Positions 29,482-41,195 of a DNA stretch of 64,000 nt are shown here, in pieces. The position numbers and the translations under genes were made by a program. The DNA is from an uncultured Synechococcales cyanobacterium. Its GTDB lineage: Bacteria; Cyanobacteriota; Cyanobacteriia; Thermosynechococcales; Thermosynechococcaceae. Within the stretch, counting starts at the first letter, position 1. Each line of letters opens with the position of its first letter. The notes below the pieces were generated by a model. The model had not been told where the DNA came from and made no database searches. It worked only from the letters and a program-made list of their open reading frames with translations. The stretch spans positions 1 through 64,000 of the forward strand of contig CADCWO010000194.1 of NCBI GenBank assembly GCA_902806435.1. The letters run 5' to 3'.

Positions 29482-30783
29482 ATGGTCGTTAGTCGAGGTA
29501 AGGCTCCCAGTGCCCAAGAAACCTTTATGCAGATGGCTCAGGCTGCTGGCATTAGAGGGCGACTATTCCTGACTATTGGTCTGCTGATATTAGTACGATT
29601 GGGAATTTACCTGCCAGTTCTGGGTATTGATCGCAATGCCCTTGCGCAAATTGTTCAAAACAACCCGGCCTTGGGCTTTTTAGATATTTTTGCAGGCGGC
29701 GGCCTCTCAACCTTAGGCATTTTTGCTTTAGGGATTTTGCCATACATCAATGCCTCAATTATTTTACAGCTCCTGACGACGGCAATTCCTTCCCTGGAAC
29801 GGTTGCAAAAGGATGAGGGTGAAGCAGGACGACGGAAGATCTCGCAAATTACTCGCTATGTTGCCCTAGGTGGAGCGATTATTCAAAGTACTGGTATTGC
29901 TTTTTTAGTTCGGCCCGCAGTAGCACAGTGGGGTCCGTTGTTTGTCGCAGAAACAGCTTTGGCCCTCACAGCAGGAGCGATGTTCGTAATGTGGGTCGGA
30001 GAGCTAATAACAGAGCGCGGGATTGGCAATGGGGCTTCTTTATTAATTTTCCTCAGTATCGTCTCAAGTTTACCAACATCAATTGGCCAAACGATTGATC
30101 TAGCTCAGGGAGGCGGTAACGTTGGTGGTGTTGTGATTTTGATGCTGGTCTTCCTAGCCATGATTGTGGGGATTGTGTTTGTGCAGGAAGGAACTCGGCG
30201 CATCCCGATCATATCCGCCCGGCGGCAGGTCGGTCGTCGCATTTATCAAGAGCAAAGAAACTATCTGCCTTTGCGTCTGAATCAAGGGGGAGTGATGCCG
30301 ATTATCTTCGCCTCAGCAGTATTGATTCTTCCGGGCTCACTGGCATCATTTACCCGTAATGAGACACTGACGCAAATAGCTAACTATCTTGCTCCTGGTG
30401 GCCCTGCACCTTGGATCTACATCAGCGTTTACTTGATATTGATTTTATTCTTCAGCTATTTCTATGCTTCCTTAGTTGTAAATCCGGTTGATCTAGCTCA
30501 AAACTTAAAAAAAATGGGTTCTAGTATTCCTGGTATCCGTCCTGGCAAGGCCACAACTGAGTATATTGAGCGGGTATTAAATCGCTTAACATTGCTTGGA
30601 GCAATCTTTCTCGGTTTAGTCGCAATTATCCCGACAGCGGTTGAGAGTGCAACTCGGGTCACAACTTTTCGCGGAATTGGGGCAACTTCTTTACTAATTT
30701 TGGTTGGGGTTGCGATCGACACAGCTAAGCAAGTTCAAACTTATGTGATTTCTCAGCGGTACGAAGGAATGGTGAAGCAATAG
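29482..30783 (+). CDS. secY: preprotein translocase subunit SecY
   Basis: SecY forms the protein-conducting channel in plasma and thylakoid membranes. The 433-residue product has about ten hydrophobic segments. It includes the first-helix region GRLFLTIGLLILVRLGIYLPVLGID, the plug-side IFAGGGLSTLGIFALGILPYINASIILQLL, GELITERGIGNGASLLIF, and the cytosolic loop EGTRRIPIISARRQVGR. Its TAG stop overlaps the GTG start of adk by one base. Confidence 0.97.
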   Translation: MVVSRGKAPSAQETFMQMAQAAGIRGRLFLTIGLLILVRLGIYLPVLGIDRNALAQIVQNNPALGFLDIFAGGGLSTLGIFALGILPYINASIILQLLTTAIPSLERLQKDEGEAGRRKISQITRYVALGGAIIQSTGIAFLVRPAVAQWGPLFVAETALALTAGAMFVMWVGELITERGIGNGASLLIFLSIVSSLPTSIGQTIDLAQGGGNVGGVVILMLVFLAMIVGIVFVQEGTRRIPIISARRQVGRRIYQEQRNYLPLRLNQGGVMPIIFASAVLILPGSLASFTRNETLTQIANYLAPGGPAPWIYISVYLILILFFSYFYASLVVNPVDLAQNLKKMGSSIPGIRPGKATTEYIERVLNRLTLLGAIFLGLVAIIPTAVESATRVTTFRGIGATSLLILVGVAIDTAKQVQTYVISQRYEGMVKQ

Positions 30784-31346
30784 TGGTGCGCCTGATTTTA
30801 TTCGGCCCGCCAGGAGCGGGTAAGGGAACTCAAGCGCAAACGCTGGCTAAGTCCTGGCAGATTCCTCATATTTCAACTGGTGATATTCTGCGGGCAGCCG
30901 TGGCAGAGAAAACGGATCTAGGCGTCAAGGCCCAAGCCAATATGAATCGTGGCGAACTCGTCCCTGACCAATTGGTGACTGCCATGGTGCAAGAGCGTCT
31001 AAGACAGCCAGATACGAAGCCAGGTTGGCTTCTAGATGGATTTCCTCGTAATGTCGTCCAAGCACATACTCTGGAACAGTTTTTACAGCAATCTGCTCAG
31101 ATCTATGACCGAGTCATTAATTTAGAAGTGCCAGACGATGTGCTAGTAGCCCGGATGTTGAGTCGGGGCCGCCAAGACGACAATGAGGCTGTAATCCGAC
31201 GACGGCTAGAAGTCTACCGGGAGGAAACAGCTCCATTGATTGATTTCTATCGTGGCCGCCAATCTTTAATTGACATTAATGGCGACGTTAGTGTGGAAGC
31301 AGTCACCACAGCGATTAAAGATGCGATCGCCAAACCGGACAGTTAG
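30783..31346 (+). CDS. adk: adenylate kinase
   Basis: Adenylate kinase balances ATP, ADP and AMP. The product (187 residues) opens VRLILFGPPGAGKGTQAQTLAK with Walker A GPPGAGKGT and has ISTGDILRAAV and WLLDGFPRNVVQA. The lid is short (RGRQDDNEAVIRRRLEVY), without a zinc motif, as in other cyanobacterial enzymes. The start is GTG overlapping the secY stop, placing both genes in one operon. Confidence 0.96.
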   Translation: MVRLILFGPPGAGKGTQAQTLAKSWQIPHISTGDILRAAVAEKTDLGVKAQANMNRGELVPDQLVTAMVQERLRQPDTKPGWLLDGFPRNVVQAHTLEQFLQQSAQIYDRVINLEVPDDVLVARMLSRGRQDDNEAVIRRRLEVYREETAPLIDFYRGRQSLIDINGDVSVEAVTTAIKDAIAKPDS

Positions 31347-31480
31347 CTTGGCGATGGCAGCCAGCTGCACTTTTAGGCAGTTCGACCAAGCCGGCTGCAG
31401 TGAGGCTGACCTCTATCCAAAGGTTTAATAGTGAAATGAGTAGGTGAAATTAGTCTCGAGAGTGTTCAGGAGTCAGCACA

Positions 31481-31705
31481 TTGTCCAAACAAGATGCAAT
31501 CGAAATGGAAGGGACAGTCAATGAATCCCTACCAAATGCTATGTTTCGAGTCGAATTAGATAACGGTTTTAACGTTTTAGCTCATATCTCCGGTAAAATC
31601 CGCCGCAACTACATCAAAATACTACCGGGTGATCGCGTCAAAGTTGAGTTAACTCCTTATGACTTAACTAAAGGCAGAATCACCTATCGCTTGCGGAAAA
31701 AGTAA
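31481..31705 (+). CDS. infA: translation initiation factor IF-1
   Basis: IF-1 binds the ribosomal A site during initiation. The S1-like fold sequence is complete: [69 protein letters not shown]. The start is TTG with AGGAG at 31468-31472, eight bases upstream. 74 residues is close to the standard length. Confidence 0.96.
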   Translation: MSKQDAIEMEGTVNESLPNAMFRVELDNGFNVLAHISGKIRRNYIKILPGDRVKVELTPYDLTKGRITYRLRKK

Positions 31706-31791
31706 AGGCTCAGTCAAACCCCAGCTGGGCTCGACTAAACCACCAGAAAGTTGGTACAATAAAAACTTTGCAATCATAGCGCCAAAAAGGC

Positions 31792-31905
31792 ATGAAAGTT
31801 CGTTCATCAGTTCGTAAGATTTGTGACAAATGCCGTGTCATTCGCCGTCGCGGTCGGGTGATGGTCATTTGTGAAAATCCAAAGCATAAGCAGCGGCAGG
31901 GTTAA
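31792..31905 (+). CDS. rpmJ: 50S ribosomal protein L36
   Basis: Translation of this short frame gives 37 residues, [20 protein letters not shown] plus [17 protein letters not shown]. The zinc ribbon ligands are Cys11, Cys14, Cys27 and His32, so this is the zinc-binding form of L36. It sits in its usual place between infA and rpsM. A TACAAT at 31755-31760 could be a -10 box for a local promoter, though the -35 region is weak. Confidence 0.95.
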   Translation: MKVRSSVRKICDKCRVIRRRGRVMVICENPKHKQRQG

Positions 31906-31976
31906 TGTAAGTCTGTAGCTGCTTCATTAAGAAGCGTATCAAGACCTTTTAGGAATCAATTAGTAGGGAGATTAGT

Positions 31977-32360
31977 GTGGCACGGATTGCCGGAGTAGAC
32001 CTTCCCCGCGATAAGCGTGTTGAAATTGGTCTGACATATATTTATGGGATCGGCCTTAAACGATCTCAAGACATTCTAGAAAGCACTGGTGTTAATCCAG
32101 ACACGCGCATCAGAGACCTGAGCGAGCCTGAAGTTACCGCCCTGCGTGGCAATATTGAGAGTAATTATCAAGTTGAAGGGGATCTTCGGCGGCTAGAGGC
32201 AATGTCTATCAAGCGATTGATGGATATTGGTACCTATCGAGGTCGTCGTCATCGGCTAGGTCTGCCTGTACGCGGTCAGAGAACCCGGACTAATGCACGA
32301 TCACGGCGTGGTGGGCGTCGCACTGTTGCCGGCAAGAAGAAAGCCCCTGCCAAGAAGTAA
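31977..32360 (+). CDS. rpsM: 30S ribosomal protein S13
   Basis: S13 links the 30S head to the 50S subunit and P-site tRNA. The 127 residues show [33 protein letters not shown] and the basic C-terminus [37 protein letters not shown]. The start is GTG preceded by TAGGGAG. Confidence 0.97.
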   Translation: MARIAGVDLPRDKRVEIGLTYIYGIGLKRSQDILESTGVNPDTRIRDLSEPEVTALRGNIESNYQVEGDLRRLEAMSIKRLMDIGTYRGRRHRLGLPVRGQRTRTNARSRRGGRRTVAGKKKAPAKK

Positions 32361-32435
32361 TTCCTTTGCCCATCTGTAAGGAACACTTACCCCTATTAGT
32401 TCACCTAGCCCCAATTAAGTTAAGCAAATTACGTC

Positions 32436-32831
32436 ATGGCGCAACAACCAACGAAGAGAACTGGTGCCCGCAAGCAAAAGCGGAATGTCCCTAACGGTGT
32501 AGCTCACATCCAGTCAACCTTTAACAACACTATTATCACGGTTTCAGACCAAAATGGTGAAGTAGTTTCCTGGGCTTCCGCCGGGTCTAGTGGCTTTAAA
32601 GGTGCTAAGAAGGGAACACCCTTTGCTGCCCAGACTGCTGCTGAAGGTGCTGCTCGTCGCGCCGTTGACCAAGGAATGCGCCAGGTCGAGGTAATGGTCA
32701 GTGGCCCCGGTGCTGGACGCGAAACGGCAATTCGGGCCCTTCAAGGCTCAGGTCTAGAAATTACGTTGATTCGAGACGTGACACCCATTCCGCATAACGG
32801 TTGCCGCCCGCCAAAGAGACGGCGAGTTTGA
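32436..32831 (+). CDS. rpsK: 30S ribosomal protein S11
   Basis: S11 forms part of the 30S platform near the Shine-Dalgarno helix. The product (131 residues) contains [46 protein letters not shown] and the C-terminal [20 protein letters not shown]. Length and motifs are normal. Confidence 0.97.
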   Translation: MAQQPTKRTGARKQKRNVPNGVAHIQSTFNNTIITVSDQNGEVVSWASAGSSGFKGAKKGTPFAAQTAAEGAARRAVDQGMRQVEVMVSGPGAGRETAIRALQGSGLEITLIRDVTPIPHNGCRPPKRRRV

Positions 32832-32951
32832 GGTATCTTCTCAGCCAGCTTAGTTTGGTTGAGCTTCAAACCAGTAGATAAGACCGTCCCTCTGGCAGTT
32901 TTTATCTAGGTGTTGAACAGGTGTTATTGATAGCGATAAGGGAGAGTTCCT

Positions 32952-33899
32952 GTGGCGCAGTTTCAGGTTGAGTGTGTAGAGTCTCAGATCGAAGAAAATT
33001 ACAGCCAGTACAGCAAGTTTGTCTTGGAGCCGCTTGAGCGTGGTCAGGGAACTACTGTGGGTAACGCTCTGAGACGAGTTTTACTGTCTAATTTAGAAGG
33101 AACGGCGGTAACAGCAGTGCGGATTGCTGGTGTTAACCATGAATTCGCCACGATCCCGGGTGTGCGGGAAGATGTTCTCGAAATTTTGTTGAATATGAAG
33201 GAAATGGTTCTCAGGAGTTATAGCTCTAGCCCACAAATTGGGCGGCTATTCATCCAGGGGCCTGCGACTGCCACCGCCGACAACTTCGAGTTGTCCTCGG
33301 ATGTTGAGGTGGTCAACCCAGACCAGTACGTTGCTACCCTTTCTGCAGGAGCAACCTTAGAAATGGAGTTTAAGATTGAGCAGGGCAAGGGCTATCGCAG
33401 CGTATCGCGCGAGCATGATGAGTCCTCTGCTTTAGACTTCCTCCAGATTGATGCTGCTTTTATGCCTGTTCGACGGGTTAACTATAGCGTTGAAGATGCT
33501 CGGGTTGGGGAAGCACTTGAGAAAGACCGATTGCTCTTGGATATTTGGACTAATGGTAGTCTTAGCCCCCAGGAGGCATTGAGCCAAGCCGCAGGTATCT
33601 TACTAGACTTGTTCAACCCCTTGAAGGATGTAACATTCAGACCGACGGAAGAAGCTCAAGTTGATGACGAAGATGAAACCAACCAAATTCCGATTGAAGA
33701 GCTAAACTTATCTGTTCGGGCTTATAACTGTCTCAAACGGGCGCAGGTAAACTCTGTTGCAGATTTACTGGACTTTTCCCAAGAGGATCTGCTTGAGATC
33801 AAGAATTTTGGAGCGAAATCGGCAGAGGAAGTGATTGAAGCTCTGCAAGTGCGTTTGGGAATTACTCTGCCTCCGGAGAAGTCTGCTAAAACTAGTTAG
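32952..33899 (+). CDS. rpoA: RNA polymerase subunit alpha
   Basis: The alpha subunit scaffolds RNA polymerase assembly and binds UP elements and activators. The N-terminal domain (residues about 1-230) has FVLEPLERGQGTTVGNALRRVLLSNLEGTAVTAVRI. An acidic linker (EAQVDDEDETNQIPIEELNLS) leads to the C-terminal domain with the helix-hairpin-helix region RAYNCLKRAQVNSVADLLDFSQEDLLEIKNFGAKSAEEVIEAL. The start is GTG with GGGAG. rplQ follows after 12 bases. Confidence 0.97.
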   Translation: MAQFQVECVESQIEENYSQYSKFVLEPLERGQGTTVGNALRRVLLSNLEGTAVTAVRIAGVNHEFATIPGVREDVLEILLNMKEMVLRSYSSSPQIGRLFIQGPATATADNFELSSDVEVVNPDQYVATLSAGATLEMEFKIEQGKGYRSVSREHDESSALDFLQIDAAFMPVRRVNYSVEDARVGEALEKDRLLLDIWTNGSLSPQEALSQAAGILLDLFNPLKDVTFRPTEEAQVDDEDETNQIPIEELNLSVRAYNCLKRAQVNSVADLLDFSQEDLLEIKNFGAKSAEEVIEALQVRLGITLPPEKSAKTS

Positions 33900-33911
33900 A
33901 GGAATTACAGG

Positions 33912-34262
33912 ATGCGTCACCGTTGTCAAGTTTCTAAATTAGGTAAGCCTGCTGACCAGCGCAAAGCACTGTTGAGGGCGCTGACTACCGAGCTAATTCG
34001 GCATGGCAGAATTACGACAACAAAAACACGAGCTAAGGTGGTTCGGAGTGAAGCCGACAAGATTATTACCCTAGCGAAACAAGGATCCTTAGCCGCTAGG
34101 CGGCAAGCGATGGGCTACCTGTATGATAAGCAGCTGGTCCACGCCTTGTTTGAGCAGGCCGGTGAGCGCTATCGCGATCGCAGTGGCGGATATACTCGCA
34201 TTCTGCGGACTATCAACCGCCGGGGGGATAATGCTGAGATGGCGATTATTGAGCTTACCTGA
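33912..34262 (+). CDS. rplQ: 50S ribosomal protein L17
   Basis: L17 sits near the tunnel exit. The 116 residues include [56 protein letters not shown], the family hallmark. It follows rpoA closely, and the truA reading frame starts directly after its stop. Confidence 0.97.
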   Translation: MRHRCQVSKLGKPADQRKALLRALTTELIRHGRITTTKTRAKVVRSEADKIITLAKQGSLAARRQAMGYLYDKQLVHALFEQAGERYRDRSGGYTRILRTINRRGDNAEMAIIELT

Positions 34263-35123
34263 TTGAGTGTCCGTGCTGCCATGGTGATGTCTTTACCAAT
34301 CCAACGTGTTGCCCTAGTCATTCAATACTTGGGTACTCATTTTCATGGTTGGCAAAGACAGCCCCATCATCGCAGCGTCCAAGCTGAGATTGAGCAGGTG
34401 TTGCACGATATCCTAGAGAAAAAGGTGACGCTTTACGGTGCTGGCAGAACAGACAGCGGCGTTCATGCTGCGGCCCAAGTGGCTCACTTTGATACGACAG
34501 CTCCAATCCCTGCACATCGCTGGGCCAGTGTTCTCAACTCCCGTCTGCCAGACGATATTTTAATTCGGGCTTCTGCTCAGGTAAGTCCAGCCTGGCATGC
34601 GCGCTTCTCAGCCCTTTGGCGGCGCTACCGTTACACACTCTATACTGCCGCGCAGCCTAATTTGTTTGTCCGTCCCTACGTTTGGCACTATTACCATCCC
34701 TTGGATGTATCCCGGATGCAAGCTGCATTAACACCCATGGTGGGGCATCATCACCTGGCAGCCTTCCACCGAGCCGGTTCTCACCGCCCTCACTCTTGGG
34801 TGGATGTGCAACAAGTTCAGTGCGATCGCCAAGGCGACTGCATTCAAATTGAGGTACAAGCTAGCGGATTTTTGTACGGTATGATGCGCCTGCTAGTAGG
34901 GCTTCTAGTTCAAGTGGGCCGAGGAGCCCTATCACCGGAAAGCTTTACAGAGCTGTGGACAACCCAACGCCGGGAGCAAGTGCGATATGCAGCACCTCCT
35001 CAAGGTCTTTGCCTACTGCGAGTTGGTTATTCAAACCTACCAATTGCCCCAGAAATCTGGTTTGATGCTTTTCCCAAGTTAGCGTTGCCAGAAGTATTAC
35101 CACCAGCCTACTGTCTTAACTAG
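34263..35123 (+). CDS. truA: tRNA pseudouridine synthase A (positions 38-40)
   Basis: TruA makes pseudouridine in the anticodon stem-loop of tRNAs. The catalytic aspartate lies in the block GAGRTDSGVHAAAQVAHFD (near residue 62). ALWRRYRYTLY and FLYGMMRLLVGLLVQVGRG are further family blocks. The open frame begins with a TTG immediately after the rplQ stop (286 residues); ATG codons at 34281 and 34287 are equally possible starts, and no clear ribosome-binding site decides. The exact start is therefore uncertain. Confidence 0.93.
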   Translation: MSVRAAMVMSLPIQRVALVIQYLGTHFHGWQRQPHHRSVQAEIEQVLHDILEKKVTLYGAGRTDSGVHAAAQVAHFDTTAPIPAHRWASVLNSRLPDDILIRASAQVSPAWHARFSALWRRYRYTLYTAAQPNLFVRPYVWHYYHPLDVSRMQAALTPMVGHHHLAAFHRAGSHRPHSWVDVQQVQCDRQGDCIQIEVQASGFLYGMMRLLVGLLVQVGRGALSPESFTELWTTQRREQVRYAAPPQGLCLLRVGYSNLPIAPEIWFDAFPKLALPEVLPPAYCLN

Positions 35124-35173
35124 CAGCCCTTTAACTCAATTGCGACATTTTTATTAACCTGACTTAACGTGCC

Positions 35174-35629
35174 ATGACTAATAAAACTTACCTACCTACC
35201 CCAGCCACCCAGAACCATAACTGGTACATCATCGATGCTGCTGACCAGCGCCTTGGCCGTCTGGCAACGCAAATCGCCATGATTTTACGCGGCAAAAATA
35301 AGCCAGAGTACACTCCGTCTATGGACACAGGCGATTTTGTGGTTGTTGTCAATGCTGAGAAAGTGGCGGTTACGGGCAAGAAGCGAACCCAAAAAGTTTA
35401 CCGGCGTCACTCTGGCCGCCCAGGCGCGATGAAGACAGAAACCTTCGCCCAATTGCAAAATCGGATACCAGCGCGAATTATTGAGCAGGCCGTCAAAGGA
35501 ATGCTGCCTAAGAATACCTTGGGCCGGCAGTTGTTTACCAAACTTAAAGTCTATGCCGGGCCTGAACATCCCCACCAGGCTCAGCAACCCCAGGTACTCG
35601 AAGTTAAAACTATTCCAGGAGAGCAATAA
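35174..35629 (+). CDS. rplM: 50S ribosomal protein L13
   Basis: L13 is an early 50S assembly protein. The product (151 residues) shows [56 protein letters not shown] and the [29 protein letters not shown] block. rpsI follows after three bases, the common L13-S9 pair. Confidence 0.97.
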   Translation: MTNKTYLPTPATQNHNWYIIDAADQRLGRLATQIAMILRGKNKPEYTPSMDTGDFVVVVNAEKVAVTGKKRTQKVYRRHSGRPGAMKTETFAQLQNRIPARIIEQAVKGMLPKNTLGRQLFTKLKVYAGPEHPHQAQQPQVLEVKTIPGEQ

Positions 35630-35632
35630 ATC

Positions 35633-36046
35633 ATGCAAGCAACTGATCAGAATAGCCGCGTCACCTACTGGGGCACAGGCCGCCGTAAGTCATCTGTCGT
35701 CCGTGTGCGACTGGTACCTGGTAGTGGTCAGCTAGTGATTAATGGTAAACCCGGTGAACTGTATCTGCAATTTAATCCAGGCTATTTAGCGGTCGCCAAA
35801 TCACCTTTAGAAACCCTTGGGTTAGAAAATGACTACGATGTACTCGTTAATGCTAAGGGCGGTGGATTAACTGGTCAAGCAGACTCGATACGCTTAGGTG
35901 TCGCCCGCGCCTTATGCCAACTGGACCCAGAGAATCGCAAACCGCTTAAACTGGAAGGCTATTTAACCCGCGACCCCAGAGCTAAAGAGCGTAAGAAGTA
36001 CGGTCTGCGAAAAGCTCGTAAAGCTCCTCAGTTCTCCAAGCGCTAG
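35633..36046 (+). CDS. rpsI: 30S ribosomal protein S9
   Basis: S9 reaches the P-site tRNA with its basic C-terminal tail, present here as [18 protein letters not shown]. The N-terminal block [28 protein letters not shown] and [20 protein letters not shown] are typical. 137 residues is normal. Confidence 0.97.
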   Translation: MQATDQNSRVTYWGTGRRKSSVVRVRLVPGSGQLVINGKPGELYLQFNPGYLAVAKSPLETLGLENDYDVLVNAKGGGLTGQADSIRLGVARALCQLDPENRKPLKLEGYLTRDPRAKERKKYGLRKARKAPQFSKR

Positions 36047-36109
36047 CCGTCAATATTGTTCGCGTGTCAAAATTAGTACAGATAGTAATTAGATAACAGG
36101 TAAAGCGTT

Positions 36110-36349
36110 ATGCCAAAGGCAAATCTTCATCCGAAATGGTACCCAGAGGCTAAAGTCTTCTGCAATGGCCAAGTTGTAATGACAGTTGGCTCCACCAAGC
36201 CAGAGCTTCATGTTGATGTCTGGTCTGGTAATCATCCATTTTATACTGGCACCCAAAAGCTAATTGACACAGAAGGGCGGGTTGAGCGCTTCCTGCGTAA
36301 GTACGGTATGACAGAAGAGCAACCGCAAAAACCCGAGTCAAAGCCGTAA
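36110..36349 (+). CDS. rpmE: 50S ribosomal protein L31
   Basis: The 79-residue product starts MPKANLHPKWYPEAKVFCNGQ and contains VWSGNHPFYTGTQKLIDTEGRVERFLRKYG. Only one of the four zinc-ligand cysteines of classic L31 (the one in VFCNG) remains, and the CxxC before HPFYTG reads WSGN, so this is a zinc-independent version. It lies between rpsI and prfA. Confidence 0.94.
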   Translation: MPKANLHPKWYPEAKVFCNGQVVMTVGSTKPELHVDVWSGNHPFYTGTQKLIDTEGRVERFLRKYGMTEEQPQKPESKP

Positions 36350-36401
36350 ATTGTCGGCTCGTTTCTCAACTTGAAACCTTTTTACCCTCTGTTTCTGCTA
36401 A

Positions 36402-37502
<1,101 letters not shown>

Positions 37503-37566
37503 GTTAGGAACAAGTTACCGGTCGTTTGCTTCTTTTAAACAAGTGCTTGCGGGGTGCAGCTTTGTA

Positions 37567-38088
37567 ATGCTAAGGCAATCGATTAAGCTAATCAGTTTAA
37601 TTCTGCTGTTGGAGTTGATTTCACCTCAAGTCTCAGTGGCAACGGAACCCACCGTATCTAGAGCTCCAATTAGCGGTGCTACTGCTAGGACTCAACTTCC
37701 GCGTTTAGAAATTCATCTTAGTCGTCGTCAAGTCACTTTATATCGAGGTGACACCAAGGTTAAAAATTACTGGATTGCAGTCGGTCGTAAAGGCTGGGAA
37801 ACTCCAACCGGAAAGTTCAAAGTGGCTCAGATGTTCCTTGATCCACCCTGGGCTCACCCGCTCAAAAAAGGAGTTGTGATTCCCGGTGGCGATCCAGAAA
37901 ATCCCTTAGGGCGCTACTGGATTGGGTTTTGGACAGACGGCAATAATTGGATTGGTTTTCACGGTACTCCTACTCCTAAATCTGTAGGGACCGCAGCTTC
38001 CCATGGTTGTATTCGCATGTACAACAAAGATATTGCAGAACTATTTCCACAAATTACGCTAGGAACTTCGGTTATTGTTCGCCGCTAG
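37567..38088 (+). CDS. L,D-transpeptidase (YkuD family), exported
   Basis: This protein should form 3-3 crosslinks in peptidoglycan or attach proteins to it. A hydrophobic signal (MLRQSIKLISLILLLELISP) is followed by the YkuD domain. The active-site pattern HGTPTPKSVGTAASHGCIRM supplies the conserved His and catalytic Cys. The C-terminus is LGTSVIVRR. An in-frame GTG at 37543 would add eight residues; ATG 37567 starts at the signal peptide and is preferred (173 residues). It stands between prfA and leuS on the same strand. Confidence 0.88.
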   Translation: MLRQSIKLISLILLLELISPQVSVATEPTVSRAPISGATARTQLPRLEIHLSRRQVTLYRGDTKVKNYWIAVGRKGWETPTGKFKVAQMFLDPPWAHPLKKGVVIPGGDPENPLGRYWIGFWTDGNNWIGFHGTPTPKSVGTAASHGCIRMYNKDIAELFPQITLGTSVIVRR

Positions 38089-38188
38089 TCCTTCACCTGG
38101 GCAATAAATTTCAAGCTACGCTGCGAGAGCTGCTGTCGAAATTCTCTAAAATGTGAGGACAGTGAGTAACGCAGCAGGAGTGTTTTCC

Positions 38189-40786
38189 TTGGAGTCCCGT
38201 TACAACCCCGGTGAGATTGAAGTTAAGTGGCAACAATTTTGGGCAGAACAAAATTTAGACCAAACTTCCGTTGAGAGTGATAAACCTAAGTTCTACGCCC
38301 TCTCTATGTTTCCCTATCCCTCAGGCAATCTGCACATGGGCCACGTCCGCGTGTACACCATCTCGGATGTAATTGCCAGGGTTCACCGGATGCAGGGCTA
38401 TCGAGTTCTACACCCGATGGGTTGGGACGCCTTTGGTCTTCCAGCAGAGAACGCGGCGATTGAACGGGGGATTCATCCCAGCAAATGGACTTACCAGAAT
38501 ATCGAGCAGATGCGGAGGCAACTTCAGCGTTTAGGACTTTCCTTCGACTGGAGCCGGGAAGTAACCACCTGCTCACCGGACTACTACAAATGGACACAAT
38601 GGATGTTCTTGCAGTTTTTAGAGGCGGGCTTGGCCTACCAAAAAGAATCTGCTGTGAACTGGGACCCGGTGGATCAAACGGTGCTGGCGAATGAACAGGT
38701 CGATAATGAAGGCCGTTCCTGGCGTTCTGGAACTAAGGTAGAACGAAAGCTATTGCGGCAGTGGTTTCTGAAAATCACCGACTACGCGGAGCAATTGCTG
38801 AATGATCTCGATAAGCTAGAGGGCTGGCCGGAGCGGGTACGGCTGATGCAGGCTAATTGGATTGGTAAGTCTGTCGGGGCCTACCTAGAGTTTCCTATCG
38901 TCGCGTTAGATGAAAAGATCGGCGTCTTCACCACGCGGCCCGATACTGTCCATGGCGTTACTTACTTAGTACTGGCTCCTGAACATCCTCTGACGCGCCA
39001 TGTCACAACACCAGATCAAAAGGTTGCTGTCGAAGCCTTCATTCAGGAAGTATCTGCCCAAAGCGAACTGGAGCGCACGGCTGAAGACAAACCAAAACGG
39101 GGCATTCCTACAGGTGGTAAGGCGATCAACCCATTCACAGGGGAGGAAATTTCGATCTGGATTGCTGACTATGTACTGGTCGAGTACGGTACTGGGGCGG
39201 TGATGGGAGTACCAGCCCACGATGCACGGGACTTCCAGTTTGCTAAGCAGAATCAGTTGCCGATCAAAGTGGTGATTGTCTCAGAACGGGATCTCACTAT
39301 TGATCAATTGGACGCTGCCTATACCGACCCTGGATTTTTAATCCATTCTGATTCCTTTAACGGGATGGCCTCAACCGAGGCAAAAGCAGCAATTATCCAG
39401 GCCGCAGAAGAGAAAGGTTTTGGCAAAGCCCGGATTCAGTATCGATTGCGGGATTGGTTGATTTCTCGCCAGCGTTATTGGGGCGCCCCGATCCCGATCA
39501 TTCATTGTCCTAGCTGTGGTACGGTGCCCGTAACTGAGGCAGACTTACCCGTTCGTTTACCGGAAGACATTGCTTTCTCTGGGCGTGGGCCTTCACCCTT
39601 AGCCCAACTGGAAGCTTGGGTAAACACGACTTGTCCGGCTTGTGGTGAACCTGGCAAGCGGGAGACAGATACGATGGATACCTTCATTGACTCCTCCTGG
39701 TACTTTTTGCGCTACCCCGACGCCCGGAATGAGCAGGAGGTTTTTGACCCAGCGAAGGTGAATGACTGGATGCCGGTAGATCAATATGTGGGTGGGATTG
39801 AACACGCGATTTTGCACCTGCTTTACTCTCGATTTTTTACGAAGGTACTGCGTGATTCGCCTGGCAGCGATCGCTCTGCTTCAGGCGGCCTGCTTAATTT
39901 TGATGAACCATTCCAGCGTTTGTTAACTCAAGGCATGGTCCAAGCCAAAACCTACAAAAACCCAGTCACAGGCAAATACATTCCGGCAACAGAAATTGAT
40001 CCCACTAACCCCAAAGATCCTGAAACGGGGGAAGCGTTGGACGTGTTCTACGAGAAAATGTCCAAGTCGAAGTACAACGGTGTAGACCCTGAATCTGTAT
40101 TGGCAAAATATGGGGCAGACACTGCCCGGATGTTTATCCTATTCAAGGCTCCCCCGGAGAAAGATCTAGAGTGGGATGATGCCGATGTCGAGGGCCAGTT
40201 TCGCTTTCTGAATCGAGTTTGGCGGTTAGTCACAGAATTTATCGGCAGTCAGAACCTCTCCTCTGGCAGCGCAACTACCTCGCCTGGACAAGAGCTAGCT
40301 AAGCCGGAAAAAGAGTTGCGACGGGCGATCCACACCGCAATTCAAAAAGTTACGGAAGACGTACAGGGTGAGTATCAATTCAACACCGCCGTCTCCGAAC
40401 TAATGAAATTGAGCAATGCCCTCACTGACTCCTCTAAAGATTCCCCCGTTTACGCGGAAGGAATCAAAACCCTGGTCTTACTCTTAGCTCCCCTAGCACC
40501 CCACATTGCGGAAGAACTCTGGCACAATTTAGGATACTCAGACTCAGTTCATACTCAAAGCTGGCCAACAGTAGACCCTGCTGCCCTAGTGGTGGATGAA
40601 ATTACGCTAGTAATTCAAATCTTGGGTAAGACGCGGGGCACAATTCAGGTTCCAGCCACTGCTAGCCGGGAAGCGCTAGAGCAGTATGCTCGTGATTCTG
40701 CGGTGGGGCAACGCTATTTGACAGACAAAGAAGTGAAGAAAGTGATCATTGTTCCAGGTAAGTTGATCAACTTTGTTGTAGCTTAG
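38189..40786 (+). CDS. leuS: leucyl-tRNA synthetase
   Basis: LeuRS charges tRNA(Leu). The class I signatures are [19 protein letters not shown] (HIGH type) and [16 protein letters not shown] (KMSKS). The editing domain ([21 protein letters not shown]), the zinc-type segments CPSCGTVPV and [28 protein letters not shown], and the C-terminal domain are all present. The frame begins with GTG at 38153, but a TTG at 38189 with AGGAG eight bases before gives the usual start [17 protein letters not shown] and 865 residues. The TTG start is preferred. Confidence 0.95.
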   Translation: MESRYNPGEIEVKWQQFWAEQNLDQTSVESDKPKFYALSMFPYPSGNLHMGHVRVYTISDVIARVHRMQGYRVLHPMGWDAFGLPAENAAIERGIHPSKWTYQNIEQMRRQLQRLGLSFDWSREVTTCSPDYYKWTQWMFLQFLEAGLAYQKESAVNWDPVDQTVLANEQVDNEGRSWRSGTKVERKLLRQWFLKITDYAEQLLNDLDKLEGWPERVRLMQANWIGKSVGAYLEFPIVALDEKIGVFTTRPDTVHGVTYLVLAPEHPLTRHVTTPDQKVAVEAFIQEVSAQSELERTAEDKPKRGIPTGGKAINPFTGEEISIWIADYVLVEYGTGAVMGVPAHDARDFQFAKQNQLPIKVVIVSERDLTIDQLDAAYTDPGFLIHSDSFNGMASTEAKAAIIQAAEEKGFGKARIQYRLRDWLISRQRYWGAPIPIIHCPSCGTVPVTEADLPVRLPEDIAFSGRGPSPLAQLEAWVNTTCPACGEPGKRETDTMDTFIDSSWYFLRYPDARNEQEVFDPAKVNDWMPVDQYVGGIEHAILHLLYSRFFTKVLRDSPGSDRSASGGLLNFDEPFQRLLTQGMVQAKTYKNPVTGKYIPATEIDPTNPKDPETGEALDVFYEKMSKSKYNGVDPESVLAKYGADTARMFILFKAPPEKDLEWDDADVEGQFRFLNRVWRLVTEFIGSQNLSSGSATTSPGQELAKPEKELRRAIHTAIQKVTEDVQGEYQFNTAVSELMKLSNALTDSSKDSPVYAEGIKTLVLLLAPLAPHIAEELWHNLGYSDSVHTQSWPTVDPAALVVDEITLVIQILGKTRGTIQVPATASREALEQYARDSAVGQRYLTDKEVKKVIIVPGKLINFVVA

Positions 40787-40817
40787 TGTTTCTAGCCCCA
40801 AACATCAGATTCAAAGC

Positions 40818-41111
40818 TCAGGTTGAAGTGGTAATCTGAGCCTCGGCGATCGCCGCCTGATCCCACTCCCAAGCTCCAGGCTGGGAAAACGTGATCAGTT
40901 GGTCGATGGAGAGTAGCTCTTCTGGGTCAGGTGTAGTGCCAGTATCCACCGGCTGCCCTTGGGGTCGCAGAAAAATTACTGGGCGTTCATAGGTTTTGTC
41001 ATCTTTGGTGATGCACCAGATACCAGCCATGAAGGCGTTCATGCCACCTTTACTAGTACCTATTTTGATAGGTGGTCCCTCAACCTTTTTATCAATTTTT
41101 GCTATCGGCAT
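40818..41111 (-). CDS. conserved hypothetical protein, about 97 residues
   Basis: The product begins MPIAKIDKKVEGPPIKIGTSKGGMNAFMAGIWCITKDDKTYERPVIFLRPQG and ends in an acidic C-terminal half (PDPEELLSIDQLITFSQPGAWEWDQAAIAEA). It has no signal peptide or membrane helix and resembles small cyanobacterial proteins of unknown role that I cannot name. It sits between convergent leuS and the glycerate kinase gene, with 84 bases to the latter. Confidence 0.65.
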   Translation of the reverse strand: MPIAKIDKKVEGPPIKIGTSKGGMNAFMAGIWCITKDDKTYERPVIFLRPQGQPVDTGTTPDPEELLSIDQLITFSQPGAWEWDQAAIAEAQITTST

Positions 41112-41195
41112 TGAAGAGCACGCTACCTAAACTAATTGGACTTTAGGAGCAATTGTAGCCTGGTAAGTTTATGAGGCTGAGAGACTAGACACTTA